Assembly (NCBI GenBank): GCA_031549265.1
Contig: JAVBQB010000001.1
Location: 124,001-188,000 of the forward strand
Source: JAVBQB01 sp031549265
GTDB taxonomy: Bacteria > Bacillota > Clostridia > Oscillospirales > JAVBQB01
Direction: 5' to 3'
DNA: 64,000 nucleotides
The notes under the pieces are model-generated. The model made no database searches and had not been told where the DNA came from. It was given only the letters and a program-made list of their open reading frames with translations. Both the position numbers and the translations under genes were made by a program. Below, piece by piece: positions 15,860 to 24,039 of the stretch (position 1 is the stretch's first letter; each line of letters begins with the position of its first letter).

Positions 15860-17651
15860 GTTTCCACCCCATTGTATTGACAGCCTCAAATTTACAGACA
15901 TCCCTGCATGTTCCGCACTTGACGCACAGCTCCTGCTTAATCTCATGCGCTTTCTTTGACTCGCCGGTGATTGCCGCCGCGGGACAGTTCTTTCGGCAGG
16001 CGCCGCAGCCGGTGCATTTCTCGGCGTCGATTTCAAATGTGCTCAGCGACTGGCAGATACCGGCCCGGCACCGCTTGTCGTTAATGTGCTCCTCGTATTC
16101 CTCCCTGAAATGGGTGAGCGTGGTAATTACCGGGTTAGGAGCGCTTTTGCCGAGCCCGCACAGCGCCGCTTCGGCGATGGTTTCGCAGGTTTCCTCAATC
16201 AGCGGAATATCCGACGGCTTGCCCCGCCCTTCACAAATGTCTGTAAGAATTGTCGACAGCCTGCGGAGCCCTTCACGGCAGGGCGTGCACTTGCCGCAGG
16301 ATTCGCCTGTCAGGAAATCGATGTAATACCGCGCTATTTCAACCATGCACGTCCGGTCGTCCATAACTATCATGCCGCCCGAACCCATCATACTGCCGTA
16401 TTTGGTCAGCGTGTCAAAATCGACCTGCACGTCGAGCAGCGACTCGGGTATGCAGCCGCCGGAGGGGCCGCCTGTCTGAACTGCCTTGAACGGACGGTCG
16501 CCGATTATGCCGCCGCCGATGCCGAATATCAGGTCGCGCAGTGTAATGCCCATCGGCACCTCGACCAGTCCAGTTCGCTTAACCTTGCCCACCAGCGTGA
16601 AAACCTTCGTGCCGGGAGAGAATTCTGTTCCGATCTTTCTGAAGCTGCCGCTTCCGTTTTGTATGATTACGGGAATGTTGGAAAATGTCTCGACGTTATT
16701 AAGCACAGTTGGTTGGCCGAAGAGACCTTTTTCCACCGAGCGGATGTACTTGGCACGCGGCTCGCCAACCTTGCCTTCGATAGAAGCCATAAGCGCTGTC
16801 GATTCGCCGCAGACGAACGCGCCGCCGCCGCGAACTACCTCGACGTCGAAGCAAAAGTCACTGCCAAGGATGTTTTCCCCGAGATAGCCATGTTTCCTCG
16901 CGGCGTCGATCGCTTCCCGCGCGTGCTGGACGGTCAGCTCGTATTCGTCCCTGACGTATATGAAGCCTTCGCGGGCTCCGATGGCGCGGGCGCAAATAGC
17001 CATGCCCTCAAGTACGCAATGCGGGTCGCCCTCGAGAATTCCGCGATCCATAAAGGCGCCGGGGTCACCCTCGTCGCAGTTGCAGACAACGTATTTCGGA
17101 AAACTCTGATACTTCGAACACTGCCGCCACTTGCGCCCGGTCGGAAAACCTGCGCCGCCGCGCCCTCTGAGTCCGGATTTTTCGACCTCGGCGATGATCT
17201 CGTCGCCTGAGAGTGAAATGGCTTTCTTCAGCGCCTGGTAACCGTCGCGGGCGAGAAAATCATCTATATCGAGCGGGTCAATCTCGCCGACGTTACGAAG
17301 CGCGACTTTCTTTTGCGGTATGTAAAACGGATTTTCGGCAGTGGTTCTGACGACCGTTCCGTCCGGAGTTTTGTAAAGCAGCCGCTCAATAACCTCGTTG
17401 CCGACGACCGATTTCTCGACGATCTCGTCGATGTCTTCCGGCTTGACCCTATAATACGAGAGGTCGAGAGGCATGATGCGGATTATGGGGCCGTATTCGC
17501 AAAAGCCGTGGCAGCCGGTCTTTTTAATATTCGACTCAACTTTCAGTTCGACGCCGTCAGACAGCCGGAGTTTCAGCGCGGCGGCAACCTCGTCTCCGCC
17601 GTTTGCGGCGCAGCCGGTGTCACAGCAGACAAAAACGGTCTTAGCCTGCAT
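15843..17651 (-). CDS. NuoF/HydB-like NADH-binding flavoprotein subunit (module 1)
   Basis: A 602-aa FMN and NAD(H)-binding subunit. The N-terminal thioredoxin-like [2Fe-2S] domain has VFVCCDTGC and TGCHGFCEYG. The NuoF core carries GRGGAGFPTGRKW near 167, the FMN loop CNCDEGDPGAFMDRG near 197, and FVCGESTALMASIEG near 285. SCGKCTPCREGLRR near 462 binds the [4Fe-4S] cluster near the flavin. Two C-terminal [4Fe-4S] motifs follow, CTGCGACRKNC and CVKCGTCRDVC. This domain order is that of HydB of bifurcating [FeFe]-hydrogenases and related formate dehydrogenase or Stn complexes. It overlaps the NuoE-like gene by 11 bases. Whether the complex bifurcates cannot be read from sequence alone. Confidence 0.93.
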   Translation of the reverse strand: MQAKTVFVCCDTGCAANGGDEVAAALKLRLSDGVELKVESNIKKTGCHGFCEYGPIIRIMPLDLSYYRVKPEDIDEIVEKSVVGNEVIERLLYKTPDGTVVRTTAENPFYIPQKKVALRNVGEIDPLDIDDFLARDGYQALKKAISLSGDEIIAEVEKSGLRGRGGAGFPTGRKWRQCSKYQSFPKYVVCNCDEGDPGAFMDRGILEGDPHCVLEGMAICARAIGAREGFIYVRDEYELTVQHAREAIDAARKHGYLGENILGSDFCFDVEVVRGGGAFVCGESTALMASIEGKVGEPRAKYIRSVEKGLFGQPTVLNNVETFSNIPVIIQNGSGSFRKIGTEFSPGTKVFTLVGKVKRTGLVEVPMGITLRDLIFGIGGGIIGDRPFKAVQTGGPSGGCIPESLLDVQVDFDTLTKYGSMMGSGGMIVMDDRTCMVEIARYYIDFLTGESCGKCTPCREGLRRLSTILTDICEGRGKPSDIPLIEETCETIAEAALCGLGKSAPNPVITTLTHFREEYEEHINDKRCRAGICQSLSTFEIDAEKCTGCGACRKNCPAAAITGESKKAHEIKQELCVKCGTCRDVCKFEAVNTMGWKHGNNN

Positions 17652-18093
17652 TGGAGTCCGCCTCCTTCCGCCTGAAATCGTTCAGAATATCAACCAGCGA
17701 TTTGGCTGTGACCTTGCCGTAGTATTTGTCGCCTATCATCATCGCGGGAGCGATTGCGCAGGCGCCGAGACAGTTGACGACCTCTAGCGAGAAAAGCATA
17801 TCGCTGGAGGTCTGGCCGGGCTCGATATTCAGTTCGCGCCTTATTGCGTCGAGCAGCTTGAAAGAACCCCTGATGTGGCACGCGGTGCCGTCACATACTT
17901 TTATAGTATACTTGCCCTTCGGAATCAGGCTGAGCGCCTTATAAAACGTCACAATCGAGTAAAGCTCAGACTTTGCGATCTTAAGATCCGCTGCGAGCCT
18001 GAAGAAGTCGTCACGAGGTATGTAACCGTGCTTTTTCTGAATATCCTGCAGGTAAGCCAGCGCGTGCCGCGGTTCCATCACATCGGATTTCAA
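17641..18093 (-). CDS. NuoE/HydC-like [2Fe-2S] subunit (module 1)
   Basis: Thioredoxin-like [2Fe-2S] protein of about 150 aa, with the ligand motifs CDGTACHIRG and NCLGACAIAP. It partners with the NuoF-like protein encoded next. The best start is TTG at 18091-18093, preceded by AGGAG at seven bases; a slightly later ATG (18076-18078) is also possible. The open frame continues upstream to 18165, but that stretch lies in the promoter region. It is the first gene of the NuoE-NuoF-HoxU operon and is divergent from cooF-cooS, with only about 190 bases between the two starts. Confidence 0.9.
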   Translation of the reverse strand: MKSDVMEPRHALAYLQDIQKKHGYIPRDDFFRLAADLKIAKSELYSIVTFYKALSLIPKGKYTIKVCDGTACHIRGSFKLLDAIRRELNIEPGQTSSDMLFSLEVVNCLGACAIAPAMMIGDKYYGKVTAKSLVDILNDFRRKEADSNAG

Positions 18094-18149
18094 AAGAATC
18101 ACTCCTGCCTGTAATTTTGTTAGATTGAGCAAACATTCGCAAAAAAAAC

Positions 18150-18178
18150 TTGCAAATTTGGTCAAATTGCATTATACT
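18150..18178 (+). promoter_or_regulatory. Promoter of cooF-cooS
   Basis: -35 TTGCAA (18150-18155), 17-base spacer, -10 TATACT (18173-18178). The opposite strand carries a TATAAT (18171-18176) that could be the -10 of the divergent NuoEF operon, so the two -10 boxes overlap. TTGCAA-like sequences recur around it. Confidence 0.55.
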
Positions 18179-18281
18179 TGCAATTATAAAACAAGCATTT
18201 ACAAATATCAAGGTAAATTTGCTTCTCGAGTATTCGCAATAAATATCTGCAACTGTCAGCTTAATATAAGGAGATGAAAGA

Positions 18282-18797
18282 ATGCGCAAAATTCTGGTCG
18301 ACAGCGCTAAATGCATCGCCTGCCACTCGTGCGAGCTATCGTGCGCTGTAGCTAAATCAGATTCCGGATCTCTATACGCGGCGATCGCCGAAGATCCGCC
18401 GCCAGTCGCGCGGGTCAGCGTTGAAAAAAGCAAATCGGGCAGCTTCCCGCTTCAGTGCAGACATTGTGAGGACGCGCAGTGCCTTAAAGCCTGCGTCACC
18501 CGCGCGCTTTACAGGGATGCCGCTACCGGCGCGGTACTTCAAAAAGACGAGCTCTGCATCGGATGCCATATGTGCGCGATTGCCTGTCCCTTCGGCTCTG
18601 TCGAGCAGTCCCCGCTCAGAAAGACCGTGAGCAAATGCGATCTCTGCGCCGCCAGAGAGGGCGAACCGGCGTGCGTCGCATCGTGTCCGACCGGCGCGCT
18701 GCGTTTTGAGGAAGTCAGCGATTTCAGCAAAAGCAGAAGACAGGAGTATCTTGACGAACTTGATTTAAAATCCGGAGGAGAATGTTTATATGAGTAA
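18282..18797 (+). CDS. cooF: CooF-like ferredoxin partner of CO dehydrogenase
   Basis: A 171-aa polyferredoxin with four cysteine clusters: CIACHSCELSC near residue 11, CRHCEDAQCLKAC near 59, CIGCHMCAIAC near 92, and CDLC plus CVASCPTGAL near 119-135. This is the four-[4Fe-4S] DMSO-reductase-subunit-B-like pattern of CooF. It should take electrons from CooS and pass them to a ferredoxin or a membrane or flavin enzyme. AAGGAG precedes the ATG. Its last bases overlap the cooS start by eight, a tight translational coupling. Confidence 0.88.
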   Translation: MRKILVDSAKCIACHSCELSCAVAKSDSGSLYAAIAEDPPPVARVSVEKSKSGSFPLQCRHCEDAQCLKACVTRALYRDAATGAVLQKDELCIGCHMCAIACPFGSVEQSPLRKTVSKCDLCAAREGEPACVASCPTGALRFEEVSDFSKSRRQEYLDELDLKSGGECLYE

Positions 18798-20691
18798 GTT
18801 TAATAAGACCATTGATCCGGCTGCCGCTGAAATGCTGGGTAAGGCATCATGTGAACATATCGAGACCACATGGGACAGATATGAAAAGCAGCAGCCCCAG
18901 TGCGGATTTGGCGAGCTTGGCGTATGCTGCCGGAACTGTCTGCAGGGTCCGTGCAGGATTAACCCGTTTGGGGAGCCGAAGAGAGGCATATGCGGTGCCG
19001 ACGCAGATCTGATTGTCGCCCGTAACTTGGTCAGGACAATCGCAGGCGGAGCCGCCTGTCACGTCGACCACGCGTTTGAGGCGAGCGAACTGTTGCTGAA
19101 TATCGCTGAAGGAAAAGTCCCCTACCGCATTGAAAGTGAAGATAAACTTAAAGCTGTCGCCGGAAAGCTGGGCATAACTGTTGACGGCAAAGACACGAAG
19201 TCGCTTGCCAAAGAAGTCGCCGAAAAAGCGCTCGACAACTTCCGCAACGTTTCGGGAGACACGATGCCGTGGCTGCTGGCCTCCGCACCCAAGGAACGCG
19301 TTGATGTATGGAGCGGACTGGGCGTGCTGCCGCGCAATGCCGACAGGGAAATGCGCGAGGCACTCCACAGAACTTCGATGGGCGTTGACTCCGATCCCGT
19401 CAACTTGATTCTCGACTGCATCAAGCTTGGACTGGTCGACGGATACGCGGGATTGCAGCTTGGCACCGATATTCAGGATATCGTTTTCGGTATTCCCAAG
19501 CCGGTTAAATCATCGGCCAACCTCGGCGTATTGGAGAAGGATAACGTCAATATTATCGTTCACGGGCATATGCCGGTGGTATCCGAGAAGATAGTCGAGT
19601 GGAGCCGCAAGCTCGAGGGTGAAGCGAAAAGTGCGGGAGCCGCCGGTATTACTGTCGCCGGAATCTGTTGCAGCGGCAATGAAGTGCTTATGCGCCAGGG
19701 CGTACCGCTGGCCACCAATTACCTCAGTCAGGAGCTGGCTATCGTCACCGGCGCTGTCGATATGATGGTGGTGGACGTACAGTGCATGATGCCGTCGCTG
19801 TCCACCGTCGCCGCCTGCTACCATACGAAAATTGTGACCACTCAGCCGATAGCCAAGATTCCCGGCGCGATACATATTCAATTTGATACCGACAAAGCCG
19901 ACGACGCCGCCGCCGAGACAGTGCGGATGGCGATCGAGGCCTACAGGGCGCGCGACCACCGCCGCGTCAACATTCCTCAGATTAAACAAGACGTCTGGGC
20001 AGGATTTAGTGTGGAGACAATTGTCGGCGCACTTAAAGCCGTGGACGCGAACGACCCGCTCAAGCCGCTGGTGGATAATATCAAAGCCGGAAACATCCTC
20101 GGGGCTGTCGGCGTCGTAGGCTGCAACAATGCGAAGGTTACCCAAGATCAGACCTGTATTGAGATGGTCAAGGATCTGATGGCCGCCAATGTACTCGTCG
20201 TGGCGACCGGATGCACAGGGCACGCGCTCGCAAAGCACGGCTTCATGTCTCCTGAGGGCGCGAAAAAGTACGCGGGCCCCGGACTGCTTGCGGTGCTGAC
20301 CGCTGTCGGTGAGGCTGCCGGACTCGGCGGTCCCCTGCCGGGCGTGCTGCATATGGGCAGCTGCGTCGACAATTCGAGGATCGGTGACCTGCTGTGCGCG
20401 CTGGCGGGATATCTCGGAGTCAGCGTCAGTCAGCTGCCAGTCGCGGCGTCGGCGCCCGAGCTTCAGCATGAAAAAGCGGTGTCGATCGGTACCTGGGCGG
20501 TCGCTCTCGGCGTGTTCACCCACTGCGGCGTGGTGCCGCCCGTGCTGGGCAGCCCGCTGACAACCAAGATACTGACCGAGGACGCGGAAAAACTGATCGG
20601 CGGAAAATTCTATGTTGAAACCGACCCACACGCTGCCGCAAAGGGCATTATCGAGCATATCAAGAGTAAACGCGCGGCGCTCGGCATCTGA
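18790..20691 (+). CDS. cooS: Anaerobic Ni-Fe CO dehydrogenase catalytic subunit
   Basis: A 633-aa monofunctional CODH (CooS) catalysing CO + H2O to CO2 with two electrons. The N-terminal cysteines for the B and D clusters lie in CGFGELGVCCRNC and CRINPFGEPKRGICG. C-cluster ligands are all present: His in VHGHMPVV, Cys in AGICCSGNE, DVQCMMPS, VVGCNNAK, ATGCTGHA and HMGSCVDNSR. The length fits the family. No acetyl-CoA synthase (AcsB) or CooC maturation gene is nearby, so this copy is not in a Wood-Ljungdahl cluster. A strong terminator follows. Fed by CooF, it probably supplies or consumes low-potential ferredoxin. Confidence 0.97.
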   Translation: MSKFNKTIDPAAAEMLGKASCEHIETTWDRYEKQQPQCGFGELGVCCRNCLQGPCRINPFGEPKRGICGADADLIVARNLVRTIAGGAACHVDHAFEASELLLNIAEGKVPYRIESEDKLKAVAGKLGITVDGKDTKSLAKEVAEKALDNFRNVSGDTMPWLLASAPKERVDVWSGLGVLPRNADREMREALHRTSMGVDSDPVNLILDCIKLGLVDGYAGLQLGTDIQDIVFGIPKPVKSSANLGVLEKDNVNIIVHGHMPVVSEKIVEWSRKLEGEAKSAGAAGITVAGICCSGNEVLMRQGVPLATNYLSQELAIVTGAVDMMVVDVQCMMPSLSTVAACYHTKIVTTQPIAKIPGAIHIQFDTDKADDAAAETVRMAIEAYRARDHRRVNIPQIKQDVWAGFSVETIVGALKAVDANDPLKPLVDNIKAGNILGAVGVVGCNNAKVTQDQTCIEMVKDLMAANVLVVATGCTGHALAKHGFMSPEGAKKYAGPGLLAVLTAVGEAAGLGGPLPGVLHMGSCVDNSRIGDLLCALAGYLGVSVSQLPVAASAPELQHEKAVSIGTWAVALGVFTHCGVVPPVLGSPLTTKILTEDAEKLIGGKFYVETDPHAAAKGIIEHIKSKRAALGI

Positions 20692-20716
20692 TTTTTATCG
20701 CTGCAATTAATTAACA

Positions 20717-20762
20717 ATGAAACTTGTGTCCGGGCAGTTGACCCGGGCATAAGTTTCATTTA
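20717..20762 (+). terminator. Terminator after cooS
   Basis: Long stem: ATGAAACTT... with TGTCCGGG pairing to CCCGGGCA, then AAGTTTCAT and TTTAT. It begins 26 bases after the cooS stop. Confidence 0.75.
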
Positions 20763-20815
20763 TCATATAGATTATCATCCTCAAAACCGGTGGGAGATTC
20801 GAAAGGGCGGCAGTC

Positions 20816-21229
20816 ATGGAGACAGAGAGAGTGAAGTTCGATTCAATTGACGAGTATATCGCGGCGTTTCCCGAGGAAATCCGGCAGAGGCTGGAAACAC
20901 TCCGCAGGCTGATACGTGAATGTGCGCCAGAGGCTCGCGAGAGGATTACTTGGGATATGCCGACGTTCTCGGGCGCAAGTAATATTGTGCATTTCGCGGC
21001 GTGTAAAAACCACATCGGCCTGTACCCAGGGGCAAGCGGAATTGAGGCGTTCACGGAGGAAATCGCGCAGTACAAGAGCTCGAAGGGCGCGGTGCAGTTC
21101 CCGAATTCTCAGCCGCTGCCGCTGGATTTAATACGCAGGATCGTAATGTACCGCGTCGCCGAGGACGCGCAGTTTGCGGAAGAGAAAAAGCAAAAGAAGG
21201 CTAAATCCAAAAAAGATAAAGAAACCTAA
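20816..21229 (+). CDS. DUF1801/YdhG-like protein
   Basis: A 137-aa protein of the DUF1801 (YdhG/YjhX-like, SCP2-distant) family. It begins with SIDEYIAAFPEEIRQRLETLR and contains ERITWDMPTFSG and HIGLYPGASGIE, both family hallmarks. The C-terminus is lysine-rich (KKQKKAKSKKDKE). Bacillus YdhG (frataxin-like Fra) has been linked to iron delivery, but the role of this branch is not established. AAAGGGCGG precedes the ATG. It stands alone between the cooS terminator and a bidirectional terminator shared with the convergent ABC transporter. Confidence 0.8.
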   Translation: METERVKFDSIDEYIAAFPEEIRQRLETLRRLIRECAPEARERITWDMPTFSGASNIVHFAACKNHIGLYPGASGIEAFTEEIAQYKSSKGAVQFPNSQPLPLDLIRRIVMYRVAEDAQFAEEKKQKKAKSKKDKET

Positions 21230-21233
21230 TAAT

Positions 21234-21272
21234 AAAATGCCGGTCACTCTGATGTGACCGGCATTTTATTAT
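21234..21272. terminator. Bidirectional terminator between DUF1801 gene and ABC transporter
   Basis: Perfect 14-bp stem AAAATGCCGGTCAC/GTGACCGGCATTTT with a six-base loop. It is flanked by A-rich and T-rich sequence, so it can act on both converging transcripts. Confidence 0.88.
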
Positions 21273-21281
21273 CGCTCGTAT

Positions 21282-22082
21282 TTAAGATTCAAATCTTCTC
21301 AGGAATGCCTGCGTTCGCGGGTTCTGTGGATTGTTGATAATTTCATTTGGATTGCCTTCCTCAACTACCAGACCACCGTCCATAAATATGACGTAATCGG
21401 CGACGTCGCGCGCGAAGTTCATCTCGTGCGTGACGATGACCATCGTCATATGCTCGGCCGCAAGCGAGCGGATAACCCGCAAAATCTCGCCGGTGAGCTC
21501 CGGGTCAAGCGCCGACGTCGGCTCGTCGAAGAAAAGCATTTCGGGTGACAACGCGAGCGCCCGGGCAATTGCCAGACGTTGCTGCTGCCCGCCGGAAAGT
21601 TGATAGGGATACGCGTTAGCCTTGTCGGCTAGTCCCATCTTGTCGAGCAGGCCGAGCGCCGTGACTCTGGCGGATTCCGGGTCTTGCTTTGCAACGTGTA
21701 TGGGCGCCTCGGTGATGTTTTTAAGCGCGCTCAGGTGCGGGAAAAGGTTGAAGTTCTGGAATACCAGGCCGAAATACTTCTTGATCTTCTTTTCCTGATC
21801 TTTGTTGCAGTATACTGGTTTGCCGTCAACTGTAGAGACAAGCACGTCGTCCATATACTTGATTTTGCCGGAATCAACCCGGTCGAGCATAGTGGCGCAT
21901 CGAAGCAGCGTCGATTTTCCTGAGCCGGAAGGGCCGATGATGGCCAGAACGCTGCCCTTTGGAACGTTGAGAGAAATATCGCACAAAACGTCCGTATCTT
22001 CAAACGATTTGCTGATATTGCTCATTTCCAGTACGTTTTTGACGGCTGGGTTAAAGACATCCATATCCGGCGAAGTGCTCAC
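21282..22082 (-). CDS. Polar amino acid ABC transporter, ATP-binding protein
   Basis: ABC ATPase of about 266 aa of the GlnQ/HisP class. It has Walker A GPSGSGKST, the signature LSGGQQQR, Walker B MLFFDEPTSALDPE, and the H-loop VTHEMNFARDVAD. An insert of about 15 residues after the A-loop region (DDVLVSTVDGKPVYCNKDQ) is common in this subgroup. The start is placed at GTG 22080-22082, preceded by GAGGGAA; the frame is open five codons further. It is the last gene of an SBP-permease-ATPase operon. The solute is probably a polar or charged amino acid, but this is not identifiable here. Confidence 0.92.
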   Translation of the reverse strand: MSTSPDMDVFNPAVKNVLEMSNISKSFEDTDVLCDISLNVPKGSVLAIIGPSGSGKSTLLRCATMLDRVDSGKIKYMDDVLVSTVDGKPVYCNKDQEKKIKKYFGLVFQNFNLFPHLSALKNITEAPIHVAKQDPESARVTALGLLDKMGLADKANAYPYQLSGGQQQRLAIARALALSPEMLFFDEPTSALDPELTGEILRVIRSLAAEHMTMVIVTHEMNFARDVADYVIFMDGGLVVEEGNPNEIINNPQNPRTQAFLRRFES

Positions 22083-22097
22083 AATAACTTCCCTCAC

Positions 22098-22844
22098 TTA
22101 CCTGTAGTAGTCCAGCTTTTTTTCTATCCGCATCATGCAGAAAGCCACGACATAGTTCATAACAAAGAAAAATACGCCGGCGACGACAAACGGAATGACC
22201 GAGGACTGCGCCGAGGCGAGATCCTTTGCCGCAGTGAACATCTCGGTAACCGACAACACCATTGCAAGCGACGTATCCTTGACCAGTGTGATCGCCTCGT
22301 TGGTCATCGGGGGCATAATCCTTTTTACGACCTGCGGAAAGATGATCCGGAAAAAGCACTGCGTTTTCGAAAAACCGAGCACTGCCGCAGCCTCGTATTG
22401 CCCTTTCGGCATCGACTGGATGCCTGAGCGGAAAATCTCAGCGTAGTAGGCTGCGTAGTTGAGAGTAAAAGCAATAATAACAGCCGGAAATCTATATGCC
22501 GAATTTAATACAAAAGTAGGATCAATCATGCGCATGATGTAAAATGGACCGAAGAAGACGAGCATGAGCTGGAGCATGAGCGGAGTGCCGCGCATGATAG
22601 AAGTGTAAATTCCAACCAAAAACCGGACAATCCGGAACCGGCTCATGCGCCCGAACGAGACGAGCAGGCCGAGCGGGAGAGCGAACAGTATGGTTAGAAT
22701 GAAGATATTCAGTGATAAAAGCATACCGGAAGTGAGCTGGCTGATAATCGCGGCGAATTCCGGGCTGTAAAAAAAAGAGACTTGGGAATCAGTCTGCGCT
22801 GCAAGAATTAAATAAGGGACGTTGAGGATCGAAGGGTCTCCCAT
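22098..22844 (-). CDS. Amino acid ABC transporter permease (HisM/GlnP type)
   Basis: Membrane permease of about 248 aa. It has several hydrophobic segments, including FILTILFALPLGLLVSF. The family segments YTSIMRGTPLMLQLMLVFFG, YYAEIFRSGIQSMPKGQYEAA and FRIIFPQVVKRIMPPMTNEA follow; the last two match the EAA loop region that docks with the ATPase. The ATG at 22842-22844 follows GGAG by 11 bases; an alternative GTG lies four codons upstream, inside that site. It follows the SBP gene after a stable hairpin and directly precedes the ATPase gene. Confidence 0.93.
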   Translation of the reverse strand: MGDPSILNVPYLILAAQTDSQVSFFYSPEFAAIISQLTSGMLLSLNIFILTILFALPLGLLVSFGRMSRFRIVRFLVGIYTSIMRGTPLMLQLMLVFFGPFYIMRMIDPTFVLNSAYRFPAVIIAFTLNYAAYYAEIFRSGIQSMPKGQYEAAAVLGFSKTQCFFRIIFPQVVKRIMPPMTNEAITLVKDTSLAMVLSVTEMFTAAKDLASAQSSVIPFVVAGVFFFVMNYVVAFCMMRIEKKLDYYR

Positions 22845-22869
22845 TATTCGCCGCACTCCTTAATCATTT

Positions 22870-22906
22870 CGGAATGCCTCGCCACAGTTAAGCGGGAGGC
22901 ATTCCG
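22870..22906 (-). repeat. Stable hairpin between SBP and permease genes
   Basis: Perfect 11-bp inverted repeat CGGAATGCCTC/GAGGCATTCCG with a 15-base loop and no T-run on the minus strand. It is probably an RNA-stabilising or partial termination structure that keeps the binding-protein mRNA more abundant than the permease/ATPase part. Confidence 0.6.
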
Positions 22907-22925
22907 ATAGTTGGTTTAATCTGAA

Positions 22926-23834
22926 TTATTTACCGATCGTGGTGATGTCTTTACCAAACCATTTTTCGGATATGGTCTTCATTGTTCCGTCGGCGGCCAT
23001 GTCTTCGAGAGCTTTCTGCACTTTGTCACGAAGCTCTGTGTTGCCTTTTTTGAAGCCTACGCCGTATTGCTCGGATGCCAGAGCCTCGTCCATAACCTTA
23101 AAGTTCTTGCCGTCTTTTTCCATGTGGTAGCGGGCGACAATCTCGTCGACCAAAACGGCTTCGACAGCGCCGGTTTCAAGGTTCATAAAGGCGTTGAGGT
23201 ATGTATCGGTCAAAACGGGGGTGATGTCATTTTTGAAAGCCTGGTTTGCGTCAAGAGCCGCAACCGCGCTGGAATCCTTTTGCAGGGCGACGCTCTTGCC
23301 GGAAAGCGAGCCGGGGGCCGGATAGTCGGAATCGCCGCGGATTACGATGACCTGGCGGTTGTCCATGTAGGGAGCGGTCCACTCGTAGTCGTTCTCACGG
23401 CCGTTCATGGTAAAGCCGTTCCAGATGCAGTCAATGTTGCCGGAATCGAGTTCCATGTTTTTTGCGTCCCACGCAATGGGCTGAAGCTTGAGCTCGAGGT
23501 TGAGTCTTTTTGCGACTTCGGCGGCAAGATCAAGGTCAAAGCCGACATATTTGCCGTCATTGTCCACAAAACCCATGGGGGGGAATCCTTTGTCAAAGCC
23601 GACGGTGAAAGTTGTGGCGGCGGGGGCGGCAGAATCCGCCGGGGCGGCCGATTCGGGAGCGGCCGACGCGTCGCCTGTTTCAGGTGCCGCAGGAGAGGCG
23701 TCCGCGGGACTTTCGGGAGCGCCGGACTCGGGCTGCGCGGAAGCGTCACCTGAGCCGGTATTAGCTGGGGCGCAGCCGACAGCAATGGCGCCAAACGCGA
23801 GAATAATGGCCAGTAAAATTGCAAGTCTTTTCAT
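22926..23834 (-). CDS. Amino acid ABC transporter substrate-binding lipoprotein
   Basis: An extracellular solute-binding protein of family 3, about 302 aa. The lipoprotein signal peptide ends in the lipobox AVGCAPA near residue 20. A long Ala/Pro/Ser/Asp-rich linker (about residues 25-75) follows, then the binding domain beginning FTVGFDKGFPPMGFVD. It includes YVGFDLDLAAEVAKRLN, which is the family signature. The ATG at 23832-23834 has AAGGAG upstream. The upstream extension of 21 codons is not coding-like. A candidate promoter and a palindrome lie upstream. First gene of the transporter operon. Confidence 0.94.
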   Translation of the reverse strand: MKRLAILLAIILAFGAIAVGCAPANTGSGDASAQPESGAPESPADASPAAPETGDASAAPESAAPADSAAPAATTFTVGFDKGFPPMGFVDNDGKYVGFDLDLAAEVAKRLNLELKLQPIAWDAKNMELDSGNIDCIWNGFTMNGRENDYEWTAPYMDNRQVIVIRGDSDYPAPGSLSGKSVALQKDSSAVAALDANQAFKNDITPVLTDTYLNAFMNLETGAVEAVLVDEIVARYHMEKDGKNFKVMDEALASEQYGVGFKKGNTELRDKVQKALEDMAADGTMKTISEKWFGKDITTIGK

Positions 23835-23866
23835 TTTCTTCTCCTTCAATAAAGTTGATATTTCGA

Positions 23867-23886
23867 GTACCGCACCAGTGCAATAC
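23867..23886. promoter_or_regulatory. Candidate operator palindrome upstream of the ABC transporter
   Basis: GTACCGCACCAGTGCAATAC reads as GTA-nn-GCAC-nn-GTGC-nn-TAC, an interrupted dyad. It lies between the candidate promoter (23896-23924) and the start of the substrate-binding protein gene, a position suited to repression. Confidence 0.4.
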
Positions 23887-23895
23887 CCAGATAAC

Positions 23896-23924
23896 ATTTT
23901 AATATATAATCAAGCTAAAGTAAA
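23896..23924 (-). promoter_or_regulatory. Candidate promoter of the ABC transporter operon
   Basis: Minus strand: -35 TTTACT (23919-23924), 17-base spacer, -10 TAAAAT (23896-23901). Confidence 0.45.
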
Positions 23925-23989
23925 GAAGGAAAATATTACTTAACCGCGTAAGCCGATAATTTTTGATGAAATCAGGACAACCGGGCGCG

Positions 23990-24026
23990 AAAAAATATCG
24001 GGACTGCCGAAAGGCAACCCCGATAT
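23990..24026 (-). terminator. Terminator after the rubrerythrin gene
   Basis: On the minus strand ATATCGGG...CCCGATAT encloses an inner GCC/GGC hairpin and is followed by TTTTTTC. It lies 14 bases after the rubrerythrin stop. Confidence 0.85.
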
Positions 24027-24039
24027 CATATTTGATAAA

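Noticed and set aside
16086..17210. A 374-codon plus-strand frame
   Set aside because: It is antisense to the NuoF-like gene with intact FMN, NADH and cluster motifs.
18130..18245. Rex operator in the cooFS-NuoEF promoter region
   Set aside because: The TTGTGAA...TTCACAA motif is absent. The TTGCAA repeats do not match it.
19510..20658. A 382-codon minus-strand frame
   Set aside because: It is antisense to cooS, whose C-cluster ligands are all present. The frame has no ribosome-binding site or known motif.
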